From positions 1 through 5,505 of the forward strand of contig CBFHQM010000048.1 in NCBI GenBank assembly GCA_965657965.1: a stretch of DNA of 5,505 nt, given 5' to 3'. Source of the stretch: UBA8752 sp965657965 (GTDB taxonomy: Bacteria > Bacteroidota > Bacteroidia > Flavobacteriales_D > Sanyastnellaceae). The notes beneath the pieces are model-generated. The model was not told the DNA's origin and made no database searches. It was given only the letters and a program-made list of their open reading frames with translations. A program made the position numbers and the translations under genes. This document shows, piece by piece, positions 1-5,505 of the stretch; the first letter of the stretch is position 1; every line of letters starts with the position of its first letter.

Positions 1-455
1 AAGATGAATCCTTGGAGTAAACCTGGATCAGGCGGGGCCGAAAAAGCCAATTCAAACAACAGCCGTCCGCCGGGGGTCAATAGCGGATCACCTCGTTGAA
101 TGGTGTCGAGTAGTCCTGCGTCTAGGAAGTACTCGGCCCCCAAGGCCAATGTGAACTGGGGGTGGCGCTCTGCAACAGCCTGCTTTAGTGTCGCAAAGGG
201 CAAACGCAGGGTGTCGGGCGTATTCGGGTACATGTCCGCCATCACGTGGGGTGTCGTGACCGCTCCTTTATAGCCTAAGGAGACCAGCGCGTCAATCATT
301 TCCAATGATGCGTGAAGATCGGGAGCACCATCGTCTACCCCGGGTACAAGGTGGCTATGAAAGTCGTATTGGAAGATGGAGAGGTCAACGGGTTCGCGGT
401 CGGACGCCTGGCCCTGATCGTCACGTTTACCCAATAACCGCGACCAAAATCCCAT
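1..455 (-). CDS. PHP-domain protein-tyrosine phosphatase, CpsB/CapC/YwqE type (3' end outside window)
   Basis: This is the N-terminal 151 residues of a probable manganese-dependent tyrosine phosphatase of the PHP superfamily. The family removes phosphate from BY-kinases (Wzc/CpsD type) that control polysaccharide polymerisation and export in the cytoplasm. Visible motifs are DFHSHLVPGVDDG at residues 31-43 (His33, His35 and Asp42 are likely metal ligands), TTPHVM at 67-72 and GAEYFLD at 106-112 (Glu108 likely a ligand). The later metal-binding motifs lie off the left edge; full-length members have roughly 240-260 residues. The ATG start at 455 shares its A with the TGA stop of the dehydratase gene (TGATG), which suggests translational coupling; no Shine-Dalgarno is evident. 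The short basic N-terminus (MGFWSRLLGKR) before the first motif matches Bacteroidota homologues as I recall them. Codon use is unlike its neighbours: 7 of 23 leucines are TTA or CTA. The family call is firm; the phosphatase role and the kinase partner are inferred. Confidence 0.88.
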   Translation of the reverse strand, partial: MGFWSRLLGKRDDQGQASDREPVDLSIFQYDFHSHLVPGVDDGAPDLHASLEMIDALVSLGYKGAVTTPHVMADMYPNTPDTLRLPFATLKQAVAERHPQFTLALGAEYFLDAGLLDTIQRGDPLLTPGGRLLFELAFSAPPDPGLLQGFI

Positions 456-1537
456 CAGCGGTTGCCGTATTGGTGGGCATAGTAGTCTCGGTAGGCCCCG
501 CTGGTGACTTGGTCCAGCCAACCTTCATTGTCCAGGTACCAATCAATGGTTTTGGCCAAGCCCTCCTCAAAGGTGATGGAAGGGCGCCATCCGAGTTCTT
601 CGCGCAGTTTGCTCGGGTCAATGGCATAACGCATGTCGTGACCAGCACGGTCTTGGACATAGGAAATGAGTTTTTCTGTTTCGCCTTCGGTGCGTCCAAG
701 TTTGGCGTCGATTTGACGGCACATCAAAAGGATCAGGTCGATGTTGCGCCACTCATTTTCACCTCCAATGTTGTAGGTCTCCCCATTGTTGCCTTGGGTC
801 ACAATGACCTTCAGGGCCGCAGCGTGGTCTTCCACCCACAACCAATCTCGAACGTTCACACCTCGACCGTATACCGGAAGAGGCTTGTTTTGGACGGCAT
901 TTTGAATGAACAAAGGGATGAGTTTCTCCGGGAATTGGTAAGAACCGTAGTTGTTGGAGCAGTTGGACAACACAACGGGCATGCCGTAGGTGTGGTGCCA
1001 AGCGCGCACAATGTGGTCGCTCGCGGCTTTTGATGAACTGTATGGGCTTCTGGGGTCATAGGCCGTTTCCTCTGTGAAGAAGCCGGTGTCTCCGAGCGAT
1101 CCATAGACTTCGTCTGTGGAGACATGATGAAAGCGCTTGCCTTCGTATCCCGTTTCGGAGTCGCTCCAGACGGCCCGCGCAGCAGACAGCAGAGAGGCCG
1201 TGCCCATGATGTTGGTTTCCAAAAAGGCCATGGGGCCAGTGATGCTGCGGTCGACGTGGCTTTCTGCAGCGAGGTGCATCACGGTGTCGACGTTTTCTTC
1301 ACGCATCAATGCCGTGACGCCTTCCGTGTCGCGGATGTCCATCTTCACAAACCGGTGGTTGGTGCGCCCCTCAAGATCTTTGAGGTTGGCGAGATTTCCC
1401 GCATAAGTCAAGGCGTCTAGGTTGATCACGCGGACCTCTGGATGACTTGTGACCCACAAGCGCACAACATGTGAGCCGATAAAGCCCGCACCTCCCGTCA
1501 CCAGGAGGACTTTGGGGGTATGTGTGCGTTGGGACAT
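455..1537 (-). CDS. rfbB: dTDP-glucose 4,6-dehydratase
   Basis: This cytoplasmic enzyme (RfbB/RmlB, EC 4.2.1.46) converts dTDP-glucose to dTDP-4-keto-6-deoxy-glucose using a tightly bound NAD+. It is the second step towards dTDP-rhamnose and the branch point for other dTDP-deoxysugars. The 360-residue protein is a full-length extended SDR. It shows the NAD-binding TGGAGFIGS at residues 14-22, LDALTYAGN at 40-48, HLAAESHVDRSI at 88-99, the catalytic TDE at 141-143, the YxxxK pair Tyr166 and Lys170, GRGVNVRDWLWVEDH at 224-238 for the dTDP-sugar site, and DRAGHDMRYAID at 296-307. The start is two bases after the stop of the upstream dehydrogenase and is preceded by GGAG at a 9-base spacing, the only good ribosome-binding site at a junction here. 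The usual partners RmlA, RmlC and RmlD are not in the window, so the final sugar cannot be told. The C-terminal WLDQVTSGAYRDY tail is typical of Bacteroidota versions. Confidence 0.96.
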   Translation of the reverse strand: MSQRTHTPKVLLVTGGAGFIGSHVVRLWVTSHPEVRVINLDALTYAGNLANLKDLEGRTNHRFVKMDIRDTEGVTALMREENVDTVMHLAAESHVDRSITGPMAFLETNIMGTASLLSAARAVWSDSETGYEGKRFHHVSTDEVYGSLGDTGFFTEETAYDPRSPYSSSKAASDHIVRAWHHTYGMPVVLSNCSNNYGSYQFPEKLIPLFIQNAVQNKPLPVYGRGVNVRDWLWVEDHAAALKVIVTQGNNGETYNIGGENEWRNIDLILLMCRQIDAKLGRTEGETEKLISYVQDRAGHDMRYAIDPSKLREELGWRPSITFEEGLAKTIDWYLDNEGWLDQVTSGAYRDYYAHQYGNR

Positions 1538-1539
1538 GG

Positions 1540-2853
1540 TCAGAAACTCCAGTAGTTCAGTTGTTCAGAAAGATGACGGTACATGCCTTTGATGTCCACC
1601 AGCAATCCGTTGTCTTTGTGCTTGAACAGCGCGCGGAAATCTTGGACATTCAGGTCCACGTATTGTGCGTGGTTGACAGCCACAATCACGGCGTCATAGG
1701 TCCCGTTTTTGGCTGCGTCTGTCAATTGTACCCCGTACTCATTGTCCACTTGACTTGGAGAGGCGAATGGATCCACGACATCCGTTTGAACATTGAAGGA
1801 GCGCAGTTCTTGAATGACGTTGAACACCTTGGAATTCCGAATGTCAGCCACGTTTTCTTTAAAGGTGACACCCATCACGAGGACCTTGGCCTCAAGCGGG
1901 TTGACTCCTTTTTCCAGCAGGCGTTTGACCACCTGCTTGCCAGCGTAATAGCCCATGCTGTCATTCACATATCGACCGGAATTGATCACCTTGGCATGGT
2001 AGCCGAGTTTTTCCGCTCTCCAAGTCAAATAGTAGGGGTCAACCCCGATGCAATGGCCACCGACGAGTCCAGGTGTGAATTTCAAGAAGTTCCACTTTGT
2101 GCCAGCAGCTTCGAGCACCTCAAAAGTGTTGATTCCGACACGGTTGAAGATGATGCTGAGCTCATTGATGAGGGCGATGTTTACGTCCCGCTGTGTGTTC
2201 TCAATGATTTTGGATGCCTCCGCTACCTTGATGCTGGACGCCCGATGCGTGCCGGCTTTGACCACCAAATCATACGTTCTCGCAATCACGTCGAGGCTCT
2301 CTTCATCGCTTCCACTCACCACTTTTACGATGGTCTCGATCGTGTTCACCTTGTCGCCTGGATTGATGCGTTCAGGGCTGTATCCCACTTTAAAGTCAGG
2401 TCCGAATTTGAGTCCGCTCTGGGCTTCGAGTACGGGAATGCAGTCTTCTTCTGTACAACCGGGGTACACGGTGGATTCATAAACCACATAGTCCCCTGGG
2501 GACAGTGCATCTCCCACCGTTTTTGAGGCCGACAAAAGCGGAGTCAAGTCCGGTTGATTTGTCGCATTGATTGGCGTGGGCACAGCCACCACAAAAAACT
2601 GAGCCGCCTTGAGGTCTTCTGGATTGGCAGTAAACGAGATGTCGCTTCCTTCGAAGGCCTCTTTTTCGAGCTCTTCACTGGGGTCAATGCCTTGCTTCAT
2701 TTGCTCCACACGACCGGCATGGATGTCAAAACCGATGACCTTGATGTGCTTTGCAAAAGCCAGTGCAATCGGAAGCCCGACGTAACCGAGGCCAATGACA
2801 GCAAGTGTGGCGTCTTTGTCCAAAAGACGCTGGTGTAGATCTGTGGTACTCAT
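1540..2853 (-). CDS. tviB: UDP-N-acetylhexosamine 6-dehydrogenase, TviB/WbpO type nucleotide-sugar dehydrogenase
   Basis: This NAD-dependent enzyme oxidises C6 of a UDP-N-acetylhexosamine (UDP-GlcNAc or UDP-GalNAc) in two steps to the uronic acid. The 437-residue protein has the family's full length. It shows the Rossmann motif GLGYVGLP at residues 21-28, VPTPINATNQPDLTPL at 91-106, YESTVYPGCTEED at 125-137, GYSPERINPGDK at 157-168, AEASKIIENTQRDVNIAL at 211-228 with the conserved Lys215, and GGHCIGVDPYYLT at 265-277 with catalytic Cys268; the C-terminal sugar-binding domain has NVADIRNSKV. The GYSPERINPGDK and GGHCIGVDPYYLT motifs place it with TviB/WbpO rather than UDP-glucose dehydrogenase. 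I chose the ATG at 2853 because it forms an ATGA overlap with the upstream stop and leaves a normal N-terminus; an ATG at 2880 would add nine unlikely residues and a 31 bp overlap. The WbpD-like gene beside it favours UDP-GlcNAc as substrate (the WbpA role), but the sequence alone does not separate GlcNAc from GalNAc, so the symbol names the subfamily. Confidence 0.92.
   Translation of the reverse strand: MSTTDLHQRLLDKDATLAVIGLGYVGLPIALAFAKHIKVIGFDIHAGRVEQMKQGIDPSEELEKEAFEGSDISFTANPEDLKAAQFFVVAVPTPINATNQPDLTPLLSASKTVGDALSPGDYVVYESTVYPGCTEEDCIPVLEAQSGLKFGPDFKVGYSPERINPGDKVNTIETIVKVVSGSDEESLDVIARTYDLVVKAGTHRASSIKVAEASKIIENTQRDVNIALINELSIIFNRVGINTFEVLEAAGTKWNFLKFTPGLVGGHCIGVDPYYLTWRAEKLGYHAKVINSGRYVNDSMGYYAGKQVVKRLLEKGVNPLEAKVLVMGVTFKENVADIRNSKVFNVIQELRSFNVQTDVVDPFASPSQVDNEYGVQLTDAAKNGTYDAVIVAVNHAQYVDLNVQDFRALFKHKDNGLLVDIKGMYRHLSEQLNYWSF
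1547..1550 (-). promoter_or_regulatory. Ribosome-binding site (GGAG) for the dTDP-glucose 4,6-dehydratase gene
   Basis: On the minus strand the sequence reads GGAG, nine bases, ATG. The site lies inside the last codons of the upstream dehydrogenase gene (Trp-Ser-Phe-stop). It supports the start at 1537. The other four starts in the window have no comparable motif and instead overlap the preceding stop codon. Confidence 0.6.
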
Positions 2854-3443
2854 GTTGCGGATTCGATGGGGCGGACACAATGGTTCCGAAGTTCATATTG
2901 TTCGCCGGATTCTGGACAAACTGCACGGCCATTGTCGTCGAAGTGGAGGCGGTGGCCAAAGGCGCTCATCCAGCCATGTTGCTTGGCGGGGTTGCCCATG
3001 ACCAGAGCATAGTTCGGAATGTCTTTGGTCACCACGGCACCTGCTCCGATAAAGGCGAAGGCTCCAATGTCATGGCCGCATACGATGGTGGCATTGGCTC
3101 CAATGGACGCGCCTTGGCCTACATGGGTCTGTGCGTATTGGTCTCGGCGAATGACTGCGCTTCTCGGGTTGGTTACGTTTGTGAAAACGCAGGATGGACC
3201 CAAAAAGACGTCGTCGTCGCACGTGACGCCAGTGTACAGACTCACGTTGTTCTGAACCTTGCAATTGCGGCCCAGTTTGACCTTGGGACTGATGACCACA
3301 TTCTGGCCAATGTTGCAGCCTTCACCCAATTCAGCCAGGGGCATGATGTGGCTAAAGTGCCAGATTTTGACTCCTTTGCCGATGATGGCGCCGTCGTCAA
3401 CAACGGAGGTCTCGTGGGCGAAATAATGGAGGTCGTTGGACAT
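2850..3443 (-). CDS. wbpD: WbpD/WlbB-type UDP-amino-sugar N-acetyltransferase (left-handed beta-helix)
   Basis: This is a probable acetyl-CoA-dependent N-acetyltransferase acting on the 3-amino group of UDP-2-acetamido-3-amino-2,3-dideoxy-glucuronate, giving UDP-2,3-diacetamido-glucuronate for O-antigen or capsule. The 197-residue length fits WbpD (about 190). Hexapeptide repeats, with an aliphatic residue every sixth position, fill residues about 12-145, and they carry IWHFSH at 27-32, VQNNVSLYTGV at 63-73, FLGPSCVFTNVTNPRS at 80-95, GQGASIGANATIVCG at 109-123 and the acetyl-CoA-site GNPAK at 150-154. The C-terminal tail has CPESGEQYEL at 176-185, as many homologues do. The ATG at 3443 shares its A with the upstream TGA (TGATG); the TTG directly before it is a less likely start. 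The aminotransferase and oxidase that would make its substrate (WbpE, WbpB) are not in the window. A related role, such as acetylation of another 3-amino sugar (FdtC-like), cannot be excluded, but the neighbouring UDP-HexNAc dehydrogenase supports the uronate pathway. Confidence 0.9.
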   Translation of the reverse strand: MSNDLHYFAHETSVVDDGAIIGKGVKIWHFSHIMPLAELGEGCNIGQNVVISPKVKLGRNCKVQNNVSLYTGVTCDDDVFLGPSCVFTNVTNPRSAVIRRDQYAQTHVGQGASIGANATIVCGHDIGAFAFIGAGAVVTKDIPNYALVMGNPAKQHGWMSAFGHRLHFDDNGRAVCPESGEQYELRNHCVRPIESAT

Positions 3444-4426
3444 CAATTGCGAAAGGAGGTGAAGTCTTTGTGTTCCGTCTTTCTCAAATCGGCATCCGAG
3501 AGTCCACGGAAGTAATCATAGGTGATGGCCAAGCCCTCGGAGCGGCCCACTTTGGGGCTCCATCCCAACAGCGATTGTGCCCGAGAAATGTCGGGACGAC
3601 GTTGTTTGGGGTCGTCTTGAGGCAGGTCCTTGTAAATCACCTTTTGATCCGTGCCTGTGAGCGCGATGATTTCCTCCGCGAAGTCGGCAATGCTGATTTC
3701 ATCAGGGTTGCCCACATTGACAGGGCGACTCTCATCAGACAGCAGGAGACGGTAAATTCCCTCTACCAAATCGTCGACATAGCAGAAGCTGCGCGTCTGA
3801 CTGCCGTCTCCGAAGACGGTCAGGTCCTCACCCCGAAGCGCTTGACCAATGAAGGCGGGCAACACCCTGCCATCATTGAGCCTCATGCGTGCCCCGTAGG
3901 TATTGAAGATGCGCACGATGCGTGTTTCGAGGCCGTGGTAGGTGTGGTAGGCCATGGTCATGGCCTCCTGAAACCGCTTGGCCTCATCGTAAACGCCGCG
4001 CGGCCCGACGGGGTTGACGTGTCCCCAGTATTCTTCGTGTTGCGGGTGGACTTCGGGGTCTCCATACACTTCACTCGTGCTGGCGATCAGCACCCTGGCC
4101 CCTTTCACCCGGGCCAAACCCAAACAGTTGTGGATGCCCAAAGATCCCACTTTCAGGGTCTGTATGGGGATCTTCAGGTAGTCAATGGGACTGGCAGGAG
4201 AGGCAAAGTGCAGGATGTAATCGATGTCTCCTTTGACGTGGATGAATTGACTTACATCGTGGTGGTGGAACTCAAAACGATCTAATCCGGTCAGATGCTC
4301 GATGTTCCGAAGGTCTCCTGTGATCAGGTTGTCCATGCCAATCACATGGTGGCCTTCCGCAATAAAGCGGTCACAAAGGTGGGACCCGAGAAACCCCGCT
4401 GCACCGGTGATCAGAACACGCTTCAT
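3443..4426 (-). CDS. uxs: UDP-glucuronate decarboxylase (UDP-xylose synthase)
   Basis: This NAD-dependent extended SDR (EC 4.1.1.35) oxidises C4 of UDP-glucuronate, loses CO2 and reduces the intermediate to UDP-xylose. Its substrate is the product of the gene just upstream. The 327-residue protein is full length. It has GAAGFLGSHL at residues 8-17, MDNLITGDLRNI at 31-42, HFASPASPIDYLKIP at 73-87, STSEVYGDP at 116-124 with catalytic Glu119, the YxxxK pair Tyr146 and Lys150, RIFNTYGARMR at 172-182, GDGSQTRSFCYVDDL at 206-220 and RRPDIS at 276-281. These segments separate UXS from the related dehydratases and epimerases. A polar tail of about 17 residues (from Asp311) extends past the usual end. 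The ATG at 4426 overlaps the preceding TGA by four bases (ATGA) with no clear ribosome-binding site, so translation is probably coupled. The sequence resembles Bacteroidota UXS proteins strongly. Confidence 0.95.
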   Translation of the reverse strand: MKRVLITGAAGFLGSHLCDRFIAEGHHVIGMDNLITGDLRNIEHLTGLDRFEFHHHDVSQFIHVKGDIDYILHFASPASPIDYLKIPIQTLKVGSLGIHNCLGLARVKGARVLIASTSEVYGDPEVHPQHEEYWGHVNPVGPRGVYDEAKRFQEAMTMAYHTYHGLETRIVRIFNTYGARMRLNDGRVLPAFIGQALRGEDLTVFGDGSQTRSFCYVDDLVEGIYRLLLSDESRPVNVGNPDEISIADFAEEIIALTGTDQKVIYKDLPQDDPKQRRPDISRAQSLLGWSPKVGRSEGLAITYDYFRGLSDADLRKTEHKDFTSFRN

Positions 4427-5505
4427 GAGTTGGAGGTGGACTTTCGCCCGATGGAGGTGTATTCCCAGCCACTTGTCCGCATGTCTTCCACGTCGTACAG
4501 ATTGCGGCCATCGAAAATGATGGGGTTGTTCAGTGCCTGTTTCATCTGCTCAAAATCTGGTGTTCTGAACACTTGCCACTCCGTGCAAATCAACAGCGCA
4601 TCCGCACCTTCAATGGCGCGGTATTGGTTGTCGGCGAAGTCAATGCGATCGCCAAGGCGCTGTTGGACATTTTTCATCCCTTCCGGGTCAAATGCACACA
4701 CCGAGGCCCCTGCTTCGAGCAACTTTTCAATCATGTAAAGCGCTGGCGCTTCCCGAATGTCGTCGGTTTCTGGCTTGAAAGCCAAACCCCAGAGGCCGAT
4801 GCGAACCCCTTTAAGGTCGCCGTTAAAGCGTTTGTGAATGGGGTCGAACAGCACTGTTTTCTGCGCTTCGTTCACCTCCATGACACTGGTGAGGATCTCG
4901 AACTCGTGCCCAGCCTCCCGTCCACTGCGGTGGAGGGCTTGGACGTCTTTGGGGAAGCAACTTCCGCCGTAGCCAATGCCTGGAAACAAGAACCGAGGTC
5001 CAATTCGGGTGTCGGTGCCCATTCCCCGGCGCACTTTGTCTACGTCTGCACCAACCTTCTCGCAGAAGTTCGCGATCTCGTTCATGAACGTGATTTTGGT
5101 CGCCAGGAAAGCATTGGCGGCATACTTGGTGAGTTCCGCGCTTCGCTCATCCATCACAATCAGGGGATTGCCTTGGCGCACAAATGGCGTGTAAAGGCGC
5201 CTCATGACTTCTTCCGCACGGTCACTGCCCACCCCAATCACGACCCGATCGGGTTTGAGGAAGTCGTCTACCGCATAGCCCTCTCTCAAAAATTCAGGGT
5301 TGGACACTACGTCAAAATCAACGGAGGCATGGGCTGCAATGGCCGCTGTGACTTTTTCTGCTGTGCCCACTGGAACTGTACTCTTGTCCACGATGACCTT
5401 GTATTCGGTCATCATTTTGCCGAGTTGGTCTGCTACGCCCAGGACATAACTCAGATCGGCACTTCCGTCTTCGCCGGGTGGAGTTGGCAAAGCAAGGAAA
5501 ATGAT
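4423..5505 (-). CDS. ugd: UDP-glucose 6-dehydrogenase (5' end outside window)
   Basis: This NAD-dependent enzyme (EC 1.1.1.22) oxidises UDP-glucose to UDP-glucuronate, the substrate of the decarboxylase encoded next. The visible 360 codons stay in frame to the right edge, beginning IIFLALPTPPGEDGSADLSY. The first 80 or so residues, with the GxGYVG dinucleotide site, therefore lie outside, and the internal TTG at 5490 is not the start. Visible motifs, counted from the edge, are DKSTVPVGTAEKV at 40-52, SNPEFLREGYAVDDFLKPDRVVIG at 68-91 (conserved), ELTKYAANAFLATKITFMNE across 124-143, GYGGSCFPKD at 178-187 with catalytic Cys183, and GLAFKPETDDIREAP at 240-254 for the UDP-binding domain. The Lys of ELTKYAANAFLA is the conserved catalytic lysine region. 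The stop overlaps the next start by four bases. UDP-xylose commonly inhibits this family, so the adjacent gene's product is a plausible feedback regulator (family knowledge, not visible here). Confidence 0.96.
   Translation of the reverse strand: MIFLALPTPPGEDGSADLSYVLGVADQLGKMMTEYKVIVDKSTVPVGTAEKVTAAIAAHASVDFDVVSNPEFLREGYAVDDFLKPDRVVIGVGSDRAEEVMRRLYTPFVRQGNPLIVMDERSAELTKYAANAFLATKITFMNEIANFCEKVGADVDKVRRGMGTDTRIGPRFLFPGIGYGGSCFPKDVQALHRSGREAGHEFEILTSVMEVNEAQKTVLFDPIHKRFNGDLKGVRIGLWGLAFKPETDDIREAPALYMIEKLLEAGASVCAFDPEGMKNVQQRLGDRIDFADNQYRAIEGADALLICTEWQVFRTPDFEQMKQALNNPIIFDGRNLYDVEDMRTSGWEYTSIGRKSTSNS

Larger units (their letters stand above)
1..5505 (-). other. Part of one nucleotide-sugar / surface-polysaccharide operon
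   Basis: All six genes share one strand. Going downstream, the junctions are: ugd/uxs ATGA at 4423-4426; uxs/wbpD TGATG at 3441-3445; wbpD/tviB ATGA at 2850-2853; tviB/rfbB a two-base gap at 1538-1539; rfbB/phosphatase TGATG at 453-457. No intergenic space exists for a promoter or terminator, and I see no stem-loop plus T-run at any junction. A single transcript that starts to the right of the window and continues past the left edge is the simplest inference. Both ends of the operon are outside the window. Confidence 0.85.

Noticed and set aside
305..1033. Long plus-strand open frame of 242 codons opposite rfbB and the phosphatase gene
   Set aside because: It is in register with the rfbB codons. 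Its openness follows from rarity of TTA, CTA and TCA codons on the coding strand, and the translation has no recognisable domain.
1522..2526. Plus-strand open frame of 334 codons opposite tviB
   Set aside because: It is codon-register antisense of a gene with clear catalytic motifs; the same codon-bias explanation applies and no family features are seen.
2851..2880. Alternative tviB start at 2880 adding nine residues
   Set aside because: It would overlap wbpD by 31 bases, and the extra residues precede the normal family N-terminus; the ATGA at 2850-2853 is the better start.
3441..3446. TTG start at 3446 for wbpD
   Set aside because: A directly adjacent ATG at 3443 forms a TGATG junction with the uxs stop and is the preferred start.
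2805..3515. Plus-strand open frame of 236 codons opposite wbpD
   Set aside because: It is antisense in register with wbpD, which contains no TTA, CTA or TCA codons at all, so an open complement is expected.
4429..5505. Plus-strand frame open for about 359 codons to the right edge, opposite ugd
   Set aside because: It mirrors the ugd codons exactly and arises from the lack of TTA/CTA codons there; the sense strand carries the conserved Ugd motifs.
1540..5505. Possible gene duplications: ugd versus tviB, and uxs versus rfbB
   Set aside because: They share folds (UDP-sugar dehydrogenase and extended SDR) but have distinct subfamily motifs and divergent sequence, so they are old paralogues rather than a recent local duplication.
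1..5505. Search for terminators, tRNA, CRISPR repeats, insertion-sequence ends or a novel defence system
   Set aside because: All bases except two belong to conserved polysaccharide genes, and I saw no supporting repeats, hairpins with T-runs or unfamiliar proteins.

Overview
The window is entirely protein-coding and reads on the minus strand. It holds six genes in one convergent-free, head-to-tail array, running from the right edge to the left edge: UDP-glucose 6-dehydrogenase (its 5' end lies outside the window), UDP-glucuronate decarboxylase, a WbpD-type sugar N-acetyltransferase, a TviB/WbpO-type UDP-N-acetylhexosamine dehydrogenase, dTDP-glucose 4,6-dehydratase, and a PHP-family tyrosine phosphatase of the CpsB/YwqE type (its 3' end lies outside the window). 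This is the nucleotide-sugar supply part of a surface polysaccharide (capsule, exopolysaccharide or O-antigen) locus.

The proteins look most like Bacteroidota versions of these families, judged from remembered family sequences: the decarboxylase and the dehydratase C-terminus (WYLDNEGWLDQVTSGAYRDY) are typical. Base composition is roughly in the mid-50s % GC by eye, which is high for many Bacteroidota, so the phylum is a likely rather than a certain call.

Packing is extreme. The junctions are ATGA (4 bp overlap), TGATG (1 bp overlap), ATGA (4 bp), a 2 bp gap, and TGATG (1 bp). No stretch without a gene exceeds 2 bases, so there is no room for an internal intergenic promoter or terminator, and one long transcript with translational coupling is the simplest reading.

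Functionally, the first two genes make UDP-glucuronate and then UDP-xylose. Genes three and four fit a UDP-GlcNAc to UDP-GlcNAc-uronate to 2,3-diacetamido-uronate route, but the oxidase and aminotransferase needed between them (WbpB, WbpE) are not in the window. The fifth gene makes dTDP-4-keto-6-deoxy-glucose, the branch point to dTDP-rhamnose and other deoxysugars; RmlA, RmlC and RmlD are not in the window. The sixth probably dephosphorylates a BY-kinase that controls chain export. No transferase, polymerase, flippase or kinase gene is present here.

I see no new system. The most notable signal is a sharp change in codon use at the last gene: leucine codons TTA/CTA occur 7 times in its 151 visible codons but only 3 times in the 1681 sense codons of the other five genes. 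There are no RNA genes, CRISPR arrays, insertion sequences or sizeable repeats that I can support.
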